Of a stretch of 64,000 nucleotides of DNA, positions 1 through 6,912 are shown piece after piece (within the stretch, counting starts at the first letter, position 1; every line of letters starts with the position of its first letter). The position numbers were made by a program, and so were the translations under genes. The stretch comes from Pelomonas parva (GTDB lineage Bacteria > Pseudomonadota > Gammaproteobacteria > Burkholderiales > Burkholderiaceae_C), in contig NZ_JBIGHV010000002.1 in NCBI RefSeq assembly GCF_043555835.1, positions 744,001 to 808,000 on the forward strand, in the 5' to 3' direction. The notes under the pieces are model-generated. The model was not told the origin of the DNA. It was given only the letters and a program-made list of their open reading frames with translations, and did not search any database.

Positions 1-1272
1 CTGATCGTCCACAAATACGGCGGCACCTCGATGGGGTCCACCGAGCGCATCCGCAACGTCGCCAAGCGCGTCGCCAAATGGGCGCGCGCCGGCCACCAGA
101 TGGTGGTCGTGCCCTCGGCGATGAGCGGCGAGACCAACCGCCTGCTCGGCCTGGCCAAGGAGTTGTCGCCGGGCAAGCACACGCCGGCGCTGGCGCGCGA
201 GCTGGACGCGATTGCCGCCACCGGCGAGCAGGTCTCCGTCGGCCTGCTGGCCATCGCGCTGCAGGCCGAGGGGCTGGAAGCCGTCAGCTACGCCGGCTGG
301 CAGGTCGCGGTCGCGACCGACTCGTCCTTCACCAAGGCCCGCATCGAGAGCATCGACGACAAGCGCGTGCGCGCCGACCTGGCCGCCGGCAAGGTGGTCG
401 TCATCACCGGCTTCCAGGGCATCGACCCGGACGGGCACGTGACCACGCTGGGCCGCGGCGGCTCCGACACCTCGGCTGTGGCGATCGCGGCGGCGTTGAA
501 GGCGGCCGAGTGCCTGATCTACACCGACGTGGACGGCGTCTACACGACCGACCCGCGTGTGGTGCCCGAGGCGCGCCGCCTCAGCACCATCACCTTCGAG
601 GAAATGCTGGAGATGGCCTCGCTGGGCTCCAAGATCCTGCAGATCCGCTCGGTGGAGTTTGCCGGCAAGTACCGCGTGCCGCTGCGCGTGCTGTCCAGCT
701 TCACGCCCTGGGACATCGACATCACCGAAGAGGCCGCCTCCGGCACGCTGATCACTTTCGAACAAGAGGACGAGAACATGGAACAAGCCGTCGTTTCGGG
801 CATTGCCTTCAACCGTGACGAGGCCAAGGTGACGCTGCTGGGCGTGCCCGACAAGCCCGGCATCGCCTTCCAGATCCTGGGCCCCGTGGCCGAGGCCAAC
901 ATCGACATCGACGTCATCATCCAGAACGTCTCGCACGACGGCAAGACCGACTTCTCCTTCACCGTGCACCGCAACGATTACACGCGCACGATGGAGCTGC
1001 TGCAGAACACGGTCGGTCCGGCGACGAATGCCAGCAAGGTCCTGGGCGACCCCAAGATCTGCAAGGTCTCCATCGTCGGCATCGGCATGCGCTCGCACGT
1101 GGGCGTGGCGAGCAAGATGTTCCGCGCGCTGTCGGAAGAGGGCATCAACATCCAGATGATCTCCACCAGCGAGATCAAGACCAGCGTCGTCATCGACGAG
1201 AAGTACATGGAACTGGCCGTGCGCGCGCTGCACAAGGCCTTCGATCTGGACCAGGACGCTGCGGCCGCCTGA
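1..1272 (+). CDS. lysC: Aspartate kinase, 5' end outside window
   Basis: Phosphorylates L-aspartate, the first step toward lysine, threonine, methionine and diaminopimelate; cytosolic. The reading frame is open from base 1. The first visible residues LIVHKYGGTSMGS are the family's N-terminal kinase signature (K-x-G-G-T-S), so only a few residues are missing. The kinase domain fills about residues 1-255 and two ACT domains, the lysine/threonine feedback sites, fill about 265-405. The visible 423 residues fit the monofunctional LysC class. An internal ATG at 778 with a good Shine-Dalgarno (AAGAGGA, 764-770) lies between kinase and ACT parts, where a separate beta subunit begins in some bacteria. 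The gene is followed by tRNA-Ser, a common order in Burkholderiales. Confidence 0.96.
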   Translation: MIVHKYGGTSMGSTERIRNVAKRVAKWARAGHQMVVVPSAMSGETNRLLGLAKELSPGKHTPALARELDAIAATGEQVSVGLLAIALQAEGLEAVSYAGWQVAVATDSSFTKARIESIDDKRVRADLAAGKVVVITGFQGIDPDGHVTTLGRGGSDTSAVAIAAALKAAECLIYTDVDGVYTTDPRVVPEARRLSTITFEEMLEMASLGSKILQIRSVEFAGKYRVPLRVLSSFTPWDIDITEEAASGTLITFEQEDENMEQAVVSGIAFNRDEAKVTLLGVPDKPGIAFQILGPVAEANIDIDVIIQNVSHDGKTDFSFTVHRNDYTRTMELLQNTVGPATNASKVLGDPKICKVSIVGIGMRSHVGVASKMFRALSEEGINIQMISTSEIKTSVVIDEKYMELAVRALHKAFDLDQDAAAA

Positions 1273-1275
1273 TTT

Positions 1276-1306
1276 CTGTCAAAAGTGCGCTGCGGCTGTG
1301 TAGAAT
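1276..1306 (+). promoter_or_regulatory. Putative promoter of tRNA-Ser
   Basis: A -10 like TAGAAT lies at 1301-1306, 13 bases before the tRNA. A weak -35 like CTGTCA lies at 1276-1281, giving a 19-base spacer that is a little long. It sits just behind the lysC stop, so the tRNA could also be made by read-through. Confidence 0.5.
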
Positions 1307-1319
1307 GCGCGGCTGTGCT

Positions 1320-1413
1320 GGAGACGTGACCGAGTGGCCGAAGGTGCTCCCCTGCTAAGGGAGTATTTGCGCTAAAACGCGAATCGAGGGTTCGAATCCC
1401 TCCGTCTCCTCCA
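1320..1413 (+). tRNA. tRNA-Ser (anticodon GCU)
   Basis: A complete class II cloverleaf can be drawn. The acceptor stem is GGAGACG (1320-1326) with CGTCTCC (1403-1409). The anticodon stem CTCCC/GGGAG holds the loop CTGCTAA with anticodon GCT. The long variable arm (TTGCG/CGCGAA region) is typical of serine tRNAs. The T arm is GAGGG-TTCGAAT-CCCTC. CCA is encoded at 1411-1413. The discriminator base reads T (1410), whereas serine tRNAs normally carry G73. An integrase gene follows, so the 3' end of this tRNA is probably the attachment site of the neighbouring element. Confidence 0.96.
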
Positions 1414-1460
1414 AAGATCAGTTCCGGGACGTCTTTTGAAGTCCCATAAAGAACTAGAAG

Positions 1461-1494
1461 AAGCCCGTTTTCCCCAGTGGAGACGGGCTTTTTT
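1461..1494 (+). terminator. Rho-independent terminator after tRNA-Ser
   Basis: The perfect 8-bp stem AAGCCCGT (1461-1468) / ACGGGCTT (1483-1490) is followed directly by a T run (TTTTTTG counting the stem end). It ends the tRNA transcript. A weaker hairpin (GGGACGTC / GAAGTCCC, one mismatch, about 1426-1445) lies between it and the tRNA. Confidence 0.85.
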
Positions 1495-1537
1495 GTTTCC
1501 TGGCGTCCTGAAGCGTTCGTTGACAGCCCGCGACGCG

Positions 1538-1580
1538 TGGGGGTACGGTTGGGGGTACTTGAACGAGGAGCTGGGGGTAC
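1538..1580 (+). repeat. Three TGGGGGTAC direct repeats before the integrase
   Basis: The nonamer TGGGGGTAC occurs at 1538-1546, 1550-1558 and 1572-1580, all in the same direction, between the tRNA terminator and the integrase start. Short direct repeats in this position are usual for arm-type binding sites of tyrosine integrases. That role is inferred from position only. Confidence 0.6.
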
Positions 1581-1610
1581 TTTCCTCTGGCGATCCCAGG
1601 AGTACCCGAG

Positions 1611-2825
1611 ATGTCTCTTACCGATATCGCTATCAAAAACCTCAAGGCAGCCGACAAGCCACTCAAGGTGAGCGACGAGAGGGGGCTGTACCTGCTGGTG
1701 AAGCCGCAGGGGGCGAAGCTCTGGCGCTGGAAGTACCGTCACGCCGGCAAGGAAAAGCTGATGGCCCTGGGCGGCTATCCCGACGTTTCGCTGGCCCAGG
1801 CTCGCGAGAAGCGGGAAGAGGCGCGCAAGTTGCTGGCCGCAGGCACCGATCCGATGGGCGAGCGCCGCCAGGTGAAGGTTGCCCAGCGCATCGCCATGGA
1901 CAATTCGTTTCAGTCAGTGGCTCGCAAATGGTGGGCGAGTTGGAAGGGAGCCCGTTCAAGCCGTCACGCTGAATATGTCGAGCGGCGGCTTGAGGCGGAT
2001 GTGTTCCCGGTAATTGGTCATCGGCCCATTGCCGAGCTTGAGGCGGCCGAACTGGTAGCAATGGTGAAGCGCATCGAAGCGCGCGGCGCGTTGGACATCG
2101 CGAAGCGCTCGATGCAAACGTGCGGTCAGGTTTTTCGCTACGCAATCGCGCATGGGAAGGCGTCCCGCAATCCAGCGACCGACATTCGTCCGAGTGATGT
2201 GCTGCCCACACGCAAGAAGAAGAACTATGCGCGGGTGGAGGCGAATGAGCTGCCCAACCTGTTGCGGAAGATCGAGGTCTATCAGGGCGCGTCCATCACG
2301 CGCGCTGCATTGAAGCTGATGGCCATGACCTTTGTGCGGACCAGTGAGCTGATTGGCGCCGGATGGGATGAGTTCGACCTCGACGCGGGCCGCTGGGATA
2401 TTCCAGCGAGCCGAATGAAGATGAAAACACCGCACATCGTCCCGCTATCCTCACAGGCTGTGACGCTGCTGCGGGCGCTCCGCACCAGCACTGGTGGCAA
2501 GGCCTTGCTGTTCCCGGGAGAGCGCGATCCCAAGAAGCCGATGTCCAACAATACGATCCTCAAGGCGCTCGAGCGCATGGGCTACAAGGGCCGGATGACC
2601 GGGCATGGCTTTCGAGGCGTCGCTTCAACGCTACTTCACGAGCAAGGATTCGAGCATTCGCACATCGAGCTGCAACTCGCTCACCAGGAACGTGATGCCG
2701 TTTCGGCGAGCTACAACCATGCGCTGTATTTGCCCCAGCGTGCACGAATGATGCAAGCCTGGAGCGACTACCTCGATGCCGCCATCGCCGGCAATGTAGT
2801 GGCGCTTCGCAAGCTCTGCGCGTAG
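1611..2825 (+). CDS. P4-type tyrosine recombinase/integrase
   Basis: Site-specific recombinase that inserts and excises a mobile element at a tRNA 3' end. The N-terminal DUF4102 domain (about residues 3-85, with SDERGLYLLVKP and KLMALGGYPDVSLAQAR) is the hallmark of P4-like island integrases. A SAM-like core-binding domain follows, then the catalytic domain with Arg243 (VRTSEL), His332 and Arg335 (GHGFRG), and the probable nucleophile Tyr368 (SYNHALYLPQR). At 404 residues it is full length for the family. AGGAG at 1598-1602 supports the ATG at 1611. It reads away from tRNA-Ser, as expected when the tRNA holds the att site. No excisionase gene was recognised beside it. Confidence 0.93.
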   Translation: MSLTDIAIKNLKAADKPLKVSDERGLYLLVKPQGAKLWRWKYRHAGKEKLMALGGYPDVSLAQAREKREEARKLLAAGTDPMGERRQVKVAQRIAMDNSFQSVARKWWASWKGARSSRHAEYVERRLEADVFPVIGHRPIAELEAAELVAMVKRIEARGALDIAKRSMQTCGQVFRYAIAHGKASRNPATDIRPSDVLPTRKKKNYARVEANELPNLLRKIEVYQGASITRAALKLMAMTFVRTSELIGAGWDEFDLDAGRWDIPASRMKMKTPHIVPLSSQAVTLLRALRTSTGGKALLFPGERDPKKPMSNNTILKALERMGYKGRMTGHGFRGVASTLLHEQGFEHSHIELQLAHQERDAVSASYNHALYLPQRARMMQAWSDYLDAAIAGNVVALRKLCA

Positions 2826-2866
2826 ACGCTTTCACTGGGCAAAGCGACGAGAGGTTGAAGCCTTAG

Positions 2867-3190
2867 CTATCGGAAGGTGGCAAGTAGCTGTTCCGCGCGG
2901 CGAGCCTGCTGCTCACTGGGAAGCTGGTGCAAGGCGTGAAGCAGATGCGCGACAGCGTCGTTTTCACAGTACAGGTAGGGCAGCGAGACGCCCAGCGCGT
3001 CGGCGATCAATCTGGCGGTTGCTATGGCCGGCTCGTGAACACCCAACTCATAGCGGCTGATGCGGGCCCTGCTGCTGGACTCATCGATTCCGATGAGCAC
3101 CCCCACTTTTTCCTGAGACCAGCCCAACTCCTCGCGTCGGGCGCGCATGCGGCGTCCGACGACGGTTGATGGCTGATCCTCCAAAGACAT
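2867..3190 (-). CDS. XRE-family helix-turn-helix repressor
   Basis: Small DNA-binding regulator of 107 residues. A Cro/C1-type HTH spans about residues 11-73 (RMRARREELGWSQEKVGVLIGI ... ARISRYELGVHEP), followed by a short C-terminal tail with a helical stretch. It is divergent from the 3279-5465 operon. Two palindromic sites lie in the shared region, one touching its own start codon, so it probably represses both itself and the operon. It resembles immunity-type regulators of integrative elements. Confidence 0.88.
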   Translation of the reverse strand: MSLEDQPSTVVGRRMRARREELGWSQEKVGVLIGIDESSSRARISRYELGVHEPAIATARLIADALGVSLPYLYCENDAVAHLLHALHQLPSEQQARRAEQLLATFR

Positions 3191-3240
3191 GTCACGAGTC
3201 TCGTAACGCGCGCATAATGTGTCGTCACGAAAGTCGTGAC
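3191..3240. promoter_or_regulatory. Twin operators for the XRE repressor
   Basis: Two copies of TCACGA-N3-TCGTGA are seen: an imperfect one at 3192-3206 (last half TCGTAA) and a perfect one at 3225-3239, extended by one more G/C pair to 3224-3240. Their centres are 33 bases apart, about three helical turns, so two dimers would sit on the same DNA face. The first site abuts the start codon of the XRE gene. Binding by that protein is inferred. Confidence 0.7.
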
Positions 3241-3278
3241 ACGACGAGCTGCCTTGGCATTCATCAGGAGGTCCGCCT

Positions 3279-3917
3279 ATGAACCCGTCTACTCAAGGTT
3301 TGGCCACGATTTGGCCAGCTGCATCCAGCGATGACGACCCCTCTCCTGGCTCGCGCTGGTTGAGTAGGGCGCTTTGCCTCAGGTATGTCTTGACTGATTT
3401 CAAGACCCTGCAATTGCCTGTGCGGGACGGCGACGGCGCCGCCAAGCACATCCCGTGGCGTTGGGCACTTGGGCTGTTTAGGCAGGATGAGTACGAGCTT
3501 CTAGGCGCATGGCCTGCACACGTGCCTTTGCCGACTGTTGCCCATGAACTCCACGACCGCGGCATCGAGCACATCAAGGCGATCTCCGCTGAGAAGGGCG
3601 TGGACTGCACATCGACCTATCCCGATGCGGTCGCCTGGTCGGCGTCTGGCGATGCTGATGCCGCAAGCACCTTCGGCCCACGACGCCGTGCAGCCCTTCA
3701 GTCGGCCACCGCGACTGCTGAACGCTTGCAGGCCAGCCTTACCCGTGCGATCAAGCGCCAGGCCCCGTTCGCGGACGAGGGTGCCGCTGTGGCCTTCCTC
3801 ATGCACGCCCTCGAAAACGCCGACCGTCAGCTCCAGGGCCTCCCCAGGCTGAGATTCAAGACGTCCCTGCGCCGTTCTCGCGCCGTCGGGACGCCTGCAT
3901 CTCAGCAAGCCGCGTGA
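3279..3917 (+). CDS. Unrecognised protein, first gene of the FecI/FecR operon
   Basis: I do not recognise this 212-residue protein. It has a strong ribosome site, AGGAGGT at 3266-3272, six bases before the ATG. It has no signal peptide or membrane segment. The middle (RDGDGAAKHIPWRWALGLFRQ) is rich in Trp and Arg. The C-terminal half is predicted mostly helical, with Ala/Arg-rich stretches around residues 135-190. It ends seven bases before the sigma-factor gene, so it is co-transcribed with FecI/FecR and lies under the twin XRE operators. A transposase or regulatory role cannot be excluded, but no motif was found. Confidence 0.7.
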   Translation: MNPSTQGLATIWPAASSDDDPSPGSRWLSRALCLRYVLTDFKTLQLPVRDGDGAAKHIPWRWALGLFRQDEYELLGAWPAHVPLPTVAHELHDRGIEHIKAISAEKGVDCTSTYPDAVAWSASGDADAASTFGPRRRAALQSATATAERLQASLTRAIKRQAPFADEGAAVAFLMHALENADRQLQGLPRLRFKTSLRRSRAVGTPASQQAA

Positions 3918-3924
3918 CCTGCCC

Positions 3925-4416
3925 ATGACCGCAGCCTTGGTCAAGAACTTGCGCGAGACGCTCGCGCGGGTGCGCGGCGCCCTGATGCGCCGTGGCCGCA
4001 ACGCGCACGAAGCCGATGACCTGGTGCAGGAAGCCTGGGTCCGGCTTGCCTGCTACGAGCGCGACCAGCCCGTCGAGCGGCCCGAGGCCTTCCTGATGCG
4101 CACCGCGCTGAACCTGTCCGTTGACGTCCATCGCGCGCAGATGACCCGAGGTGACGAGGTGCTGGTCGAAGATGTCGTTCTCATCGACATCGCGCCCACG
4201 GCCGAGGCCACGCTGCTCGCCAAGGAGCGGCTCGAACGCTTGAGCCTCGGCGTCAGCCGCATGAGCGAGACCACGCGGAACATCTTCCTGTCCCACCGAA
4301 TCGACGGGCTGACCATCGTCGAGCTCTCACGGCTGTACGGCCTGAGCACAACGACCGTCCACAAGCACATCGCCAAGGCCACGCTGCAACTCACAACGTG
4401 GATGGAAGGCTGGTAG
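3925..4416 (+). CDS. ECF sigma factor, FecI-like
   Basis: Alternative sigma factor of the iron-starvation (FecI) type, which directs RNA polymerase after a cell-surface signal. At 163 residues it is normal for the family. Region 2 (about residues 12-75) contains ADDLVQEAWVRL. Region 4 (about 105-155) ends in a helix-turn-helix (IVELSRLYGLSTTTVHKHI). The downstream FecR-like gene is its expected partner. Most FecI genes also have an adjacent TonB-dependent receptor with an N-terminal signalling domain, and none is present here, so the inducing signal is unknown. Confidence 0.92.
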   Translation: MTAALVKNLRETLARVRGALMRRGRNAHEADDLVQEAWVRLACYERDQPVERPEAFLMRTALNLSVDVHRAQMTRGDEVLVEDVVLIDIAPTAEATLLAKERLERLSLGVSRMSETTRNIFLSHRIDGLTIVELSRLYGLSTTTVHKHIAKATLQLTTWMEGW

Positions 4417-4418
4417 CC

Positions 4419-5465
4419 ATGAAACGCCGGCAGGCGTCCGCCGCGGCGGCGGATCCCGAGGGACCACCGCTCGTGCCGAAGGACGTTGCCGCCGAGGCCG
4501 CCGTGTGGATCACCCGCCTGCATGGCGGTCACCGCACCCCGCAGATGGAGCAAGAGTGCCGCGCCTGGCAGACCCGCTCCGCCGCACACCGGCTGGCCTT
4601 CGAGCGCTGCACCGACACCTGGCAGGACGTGGCCAGCCTCACGCTTGCGGGCTACGCCACCGCGACTGCGACTCGAGAACTTGCAGGCAGCCGCAGGGCA
4701 GGGCGATCCTGGACACGGCGCTCAGGTCTAGCCGTTGCCCTGGTGCTCGTGGCGAGCGCGCTGGCGCTTCAGCCCTTGAAAGCCGGTGACGCCTACGACA
4801 CCGGCGTTGGCGAACAGCGCATCGTCGTGTTGCGGGACGGCACTCGCCTGTCGCTGAACACCTCCACGAGGATCCAAGTGGACTTCGCTGAGGCACAGCG
4901 CACCGTCAAGGTGGAGCGCGGCGAAGCCCTGTTCGAAGTCGCCAAGGATGCCAGCCGCCCGTTCGTCGTCCATGCAGCAGGCACGGAAGTCGTCGCCACC
5001 GGCACGGCGTTCCTGGTTCAGGCGTCGCCCGCAGCCAAGCCGGGTGACCAAGCGCTTGCCGTGACGCTGGTTGAAGGCCAGGTGGTAGTGCGAAGCGCTG
5101 CTAGCGAGGGCCGCCTGCTGGAAAAGCCTTGGGTGATGGTGCCCGGCCAACGACTGCGCCTCAGCCGTTCTGATGAGGCGCAGCGTCCCGCCACGGCGAC
5201 CCGCGTGGATCGGCCTCAGATGGATCAGGTGCTGGCCTGGCGGCGGGGCGAGGCCCACTTTGACAATGTGGCGCTGCTCGAAGCGGTGGATGAGATGAAC
5301 CGCTACGACCGCGTGCCGATCGTCGTGTCCGGCACGGCCGGCGAGAGACGCGTGAGCGGCGTGGTCAAGACGGGCGACAACGCCAGCTTCGCCGAAGCCA
5401 TGGCAAGTTTGCATGGCCTGGTCGTGCGCAACCATGGTGATCGCCTGGAACTTATCCAGCCGTAG
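4419..5465 (+). CDS. FecR-family anti-sigma regulator
   Basis: Inner-membrane protein that holds and activates the FecI-like sigma factor. The order is a cytoplasmic DUF4880 segment (about residues 25-68, AVWITRLHGGHRTPQMEQECRAW), one membrane helix (about 98-115), a periplasmic FecR domain (about 120-225, with VLRDGTRLSLNTSTRIQVDF) and a C-terminal DUF4974/STN-like domain (about 285-348) that normally contacts the receptor. I chose the ATG at 4419 because GGAAGG (4404-4409) is well spaced for it. A GTG at 4398, overlapping fecI, is the alternative. The whole protein looks intact despite the missing receptor. Confidence 0.9.
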   Translation: MKRRQASAAAADPEGPPLVPKDVAAEAAVWITRLHGGHRTPQMEQECRAWQTRSAAHRLAFERCTDTWQDVASLTLAGYATATATRELAGSRRAGRSWTRRSGLAVALVLVASALALQPLKAGDAYDTGVGEQRIVVLRDGTRLSLNTSTRIQVDFAEAQRTVKVERGEALFEVAKDASRPFVVHAAGTEVVATGTAFLVQASPAAKPGDQALAVTLVEGQVVVRSAASEGRLLEKPWVMVPGQRLRLSRSDEAQRPATATRVDRPQMDQVLAWRRGEAHFDNVALLEAVDEMNRYDRVPIVVSGTAGERRVSGVVKTGDNASFAEAMASLHGLVVRNHGDRLELIQP

Positions 5466-5640
5466 GCCGCGTGCCCAGTCCAGCGCGCGGGCTGACGCGG
5501 GCTTGGCGCTGCGGAGTTGATACGAATGGTGACCAGTGAGCCAGCCTCCCGGGAAGGCATGGGACGTCGTCAGACGTGCCTGGCGCCTCTGGGACGGACG
5601 ACGCGTCGGCCTTCGGGATCTACCGCATCGGCGAGGCTGG

Positions 5641-5656
5641 GTGCACGATAGGGTGC
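5641..5656 (-). other. Candidate oriT nick-like sequence (weak)
   Basis: On the minus strand TATCGTGC (5643-5650) differs by one base from the YATCCTGY nick consensus of MOB-P relaxases. It lies within a short GGGTGCA duplication just before the mobilization genes, where an oriT would be expected. A single near-match of eight bases is weak, and the relaxase here is broken anyway. Confidence 0.2.
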
Positions 5657-6310
5657 ATGGTCTCAACAGGGCGCGAGAGCGAACATCAGCAGCTTGACCT
5701 GCTGGGTGCCGTCGCGACGCCGCTCACAGGGAGCCTGGCCGGTGCACCGCGCAGGTCAGGGCGAGGGAACTCACGCGACCGTGTGTGCGTGGACCTGCAC
5801 GGCCTCGGTGATCGACTCCGTGCGCAGGCTCAGCGTCAGCGCACGACACCCGCCGTCCTGACGAGGCGCGCTTTTCTGCTGCTGCTCGATGACCGCCCAA
5901 GCGGCGAGGTACCCGCCGTCGCCACGTGCGCTGATACCCCCGCGCGCGGAGTCGTGAAAGTCACGCTGCGCGTGGCAGGCGTTCATGCAGCGTCGCTAGC
6001 CGCGCGGGCGCGCTCTGCCGACATGTCGCAAGGCGACTATGTCTCTTCGCTTCTGGACGGCATGGCGCCTGTCGCGCTGCCTGCAGACCATGCGTCGGCA
6101 GTGAAGGCGCTCATGGCGTCGACGGATCGCGTGGCCGCGCTGTCGGCTGATCTCAACGCGTTCCTGCGCGTGCTCGGCCGGGCCGCTGTCCCGCAGCTGG
6201 AGCCGTATCGCGCCAGCATCACTTCCTTGACGAAGGATGTACGGCAGCACCTTGCGGTTGCAGCCGCGTTGGTTGCCGAACTCCGCCCAGCCAGGCGGTC
6301 AGGGCGATGA
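5657..6310 (+). CDS. Relaxosome/mobilization-accessory-like protein
   Basis: Probable DNA-binding accessory protein for conjugative mobilization, judged by its place directly before a relaxase and the ATGA overlap (6307-6310) with it. It is 217 residues from the ATG at 5657. A GTG at 5576 would give a longer form, but that region lacks the look of coding sequence. The central part (VKVTLRVAGVHAASLAARAR then SADMSQGDYVSSLL) resembles the short MobC-like proteins found before TraI/MobA relaxases. The C-terminal half is helical. The family assignment is tentative. Confidence 0.6.
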   Translation: MVSTGRESEHQQLDLLGAVATPLTGSLAGAPRRSGRGNSRDRVCVDLHGLGDRLRAQAQRQRTTPAVLTRRAFLLLLDDRPSGEVPAVATCADTPARGVVKVTLRVAGVHAASLAARARSADMSQGDYVSSLLDGMAPVALPADHASAVKALMASTDRVAALSADLNAFLRVLGRAAVPQLEPYRASITSLTKDVRQHLAVAAALVAELRPARRSGR

Positions 6311-6795
6311 CCAGCGCACAGCACATCGACGGTGTTCTGGTTCAGTGGGGCGAACGGCTGTTCTACCCCGGCAACCGGATCGTCAAGTCGGCGCCGCTGC
6401 CTCGCTTGGACGGGATGCTGCGGCGCAAGGCTGCCGTGATCCGACAGCGCATCGAAGCGACGGTGCGCAGAGCGCCGCAGGTGATGGTCAAGGTGACTGG
6501 CGGTGGACGAGGGATGGCGGCGATCGCAGCTCATTTCCGGTACATCAGCAAGAACGGCAAGCTGGAGATCGAGGACGACCGCGAGGTGGTTCGCGCGGGC
6601 AAGGAAGCCGTGCGAGACCTGGCCGATCAGTGGCGCTACGGCGGCTCACTGATCCCAGAGGAAGGCCACCGGCGGGAAGCCTTCAACATCATGTTGTCGA
6701 TGCCGGCCGGCACGAACGCGGCGCTCCTGCAGAAGGCGGCGCGTGAGTTCGCACAGACCGAACTGTCGGGGCATCGCTAGGTCATGGTCCTACAC
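6307..6795 (+). pseudogene. Truncated relaxase (TraI/MobA type) remnant
   Basis: Only the N-terminal region of a mobilization relaxase remains. Residues about 55-75 (QVMVKVTGGGRGMAAIAAHF, then RYISKNGK) and AFNIMLSMPAGT are typical of this family. Translation stops at TAG (6778-6780) after ELSGHR. The same frame then continues V-M-V-L-H (6781-6795), which is the family sequence expected after a tyrosine, so the amber codon sits where Tyr belongs. Homology ends at about 6795, before the His-x-His metal-binding motif, and a different sequence with a hairpin follows. The protein cannot be an active relaxase. The break probably marks the right edge of the element. Confidence 0.82.
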
Positions 6796-6808
6796 TCCGT
6801 CCGATGAA

Positions 6809-6830
6809 ATGGGCCTCCGGGCCCATTTTT
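6809..6830. terminator. Rho-independent terminator at the element edge
   Basis: The stem ATGGGCC (6809-6815) / GGCCCAT (6820-6826) has loop TCCG and is followed by a run of T. It directly follows the truncated relaxase and precedes the host-type gene at 6913. With AA before the stem it is chiefly a plus-strand terminator. Confidence 0.75.
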
Positions 6831-6912
6831 CGTATGTGCCCTCCGTTCAGGGCGCTGGCGGATGCCCATCTGGTCAGGGCGCCCCTGCCGCCAGGCGTGA
6901 ATTGAGAGAACC

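Noticed and set aside
3279..3917. Transposase identity for the first gene of the FecI/FecR operon
   Set aside because: Some stretches vaguely recall mutator-type transposases, but no DDE residues or terminal inverted repeats were seen.
6796..6848. CTCCGTC and CCCTCCGT as a right attachment site matching the tRNA 3' end
   Set aside because: Matches of 7-8 bases in GC-rich sequence are expected by chance; real tRNA att duplications are usually 15 bases or more.
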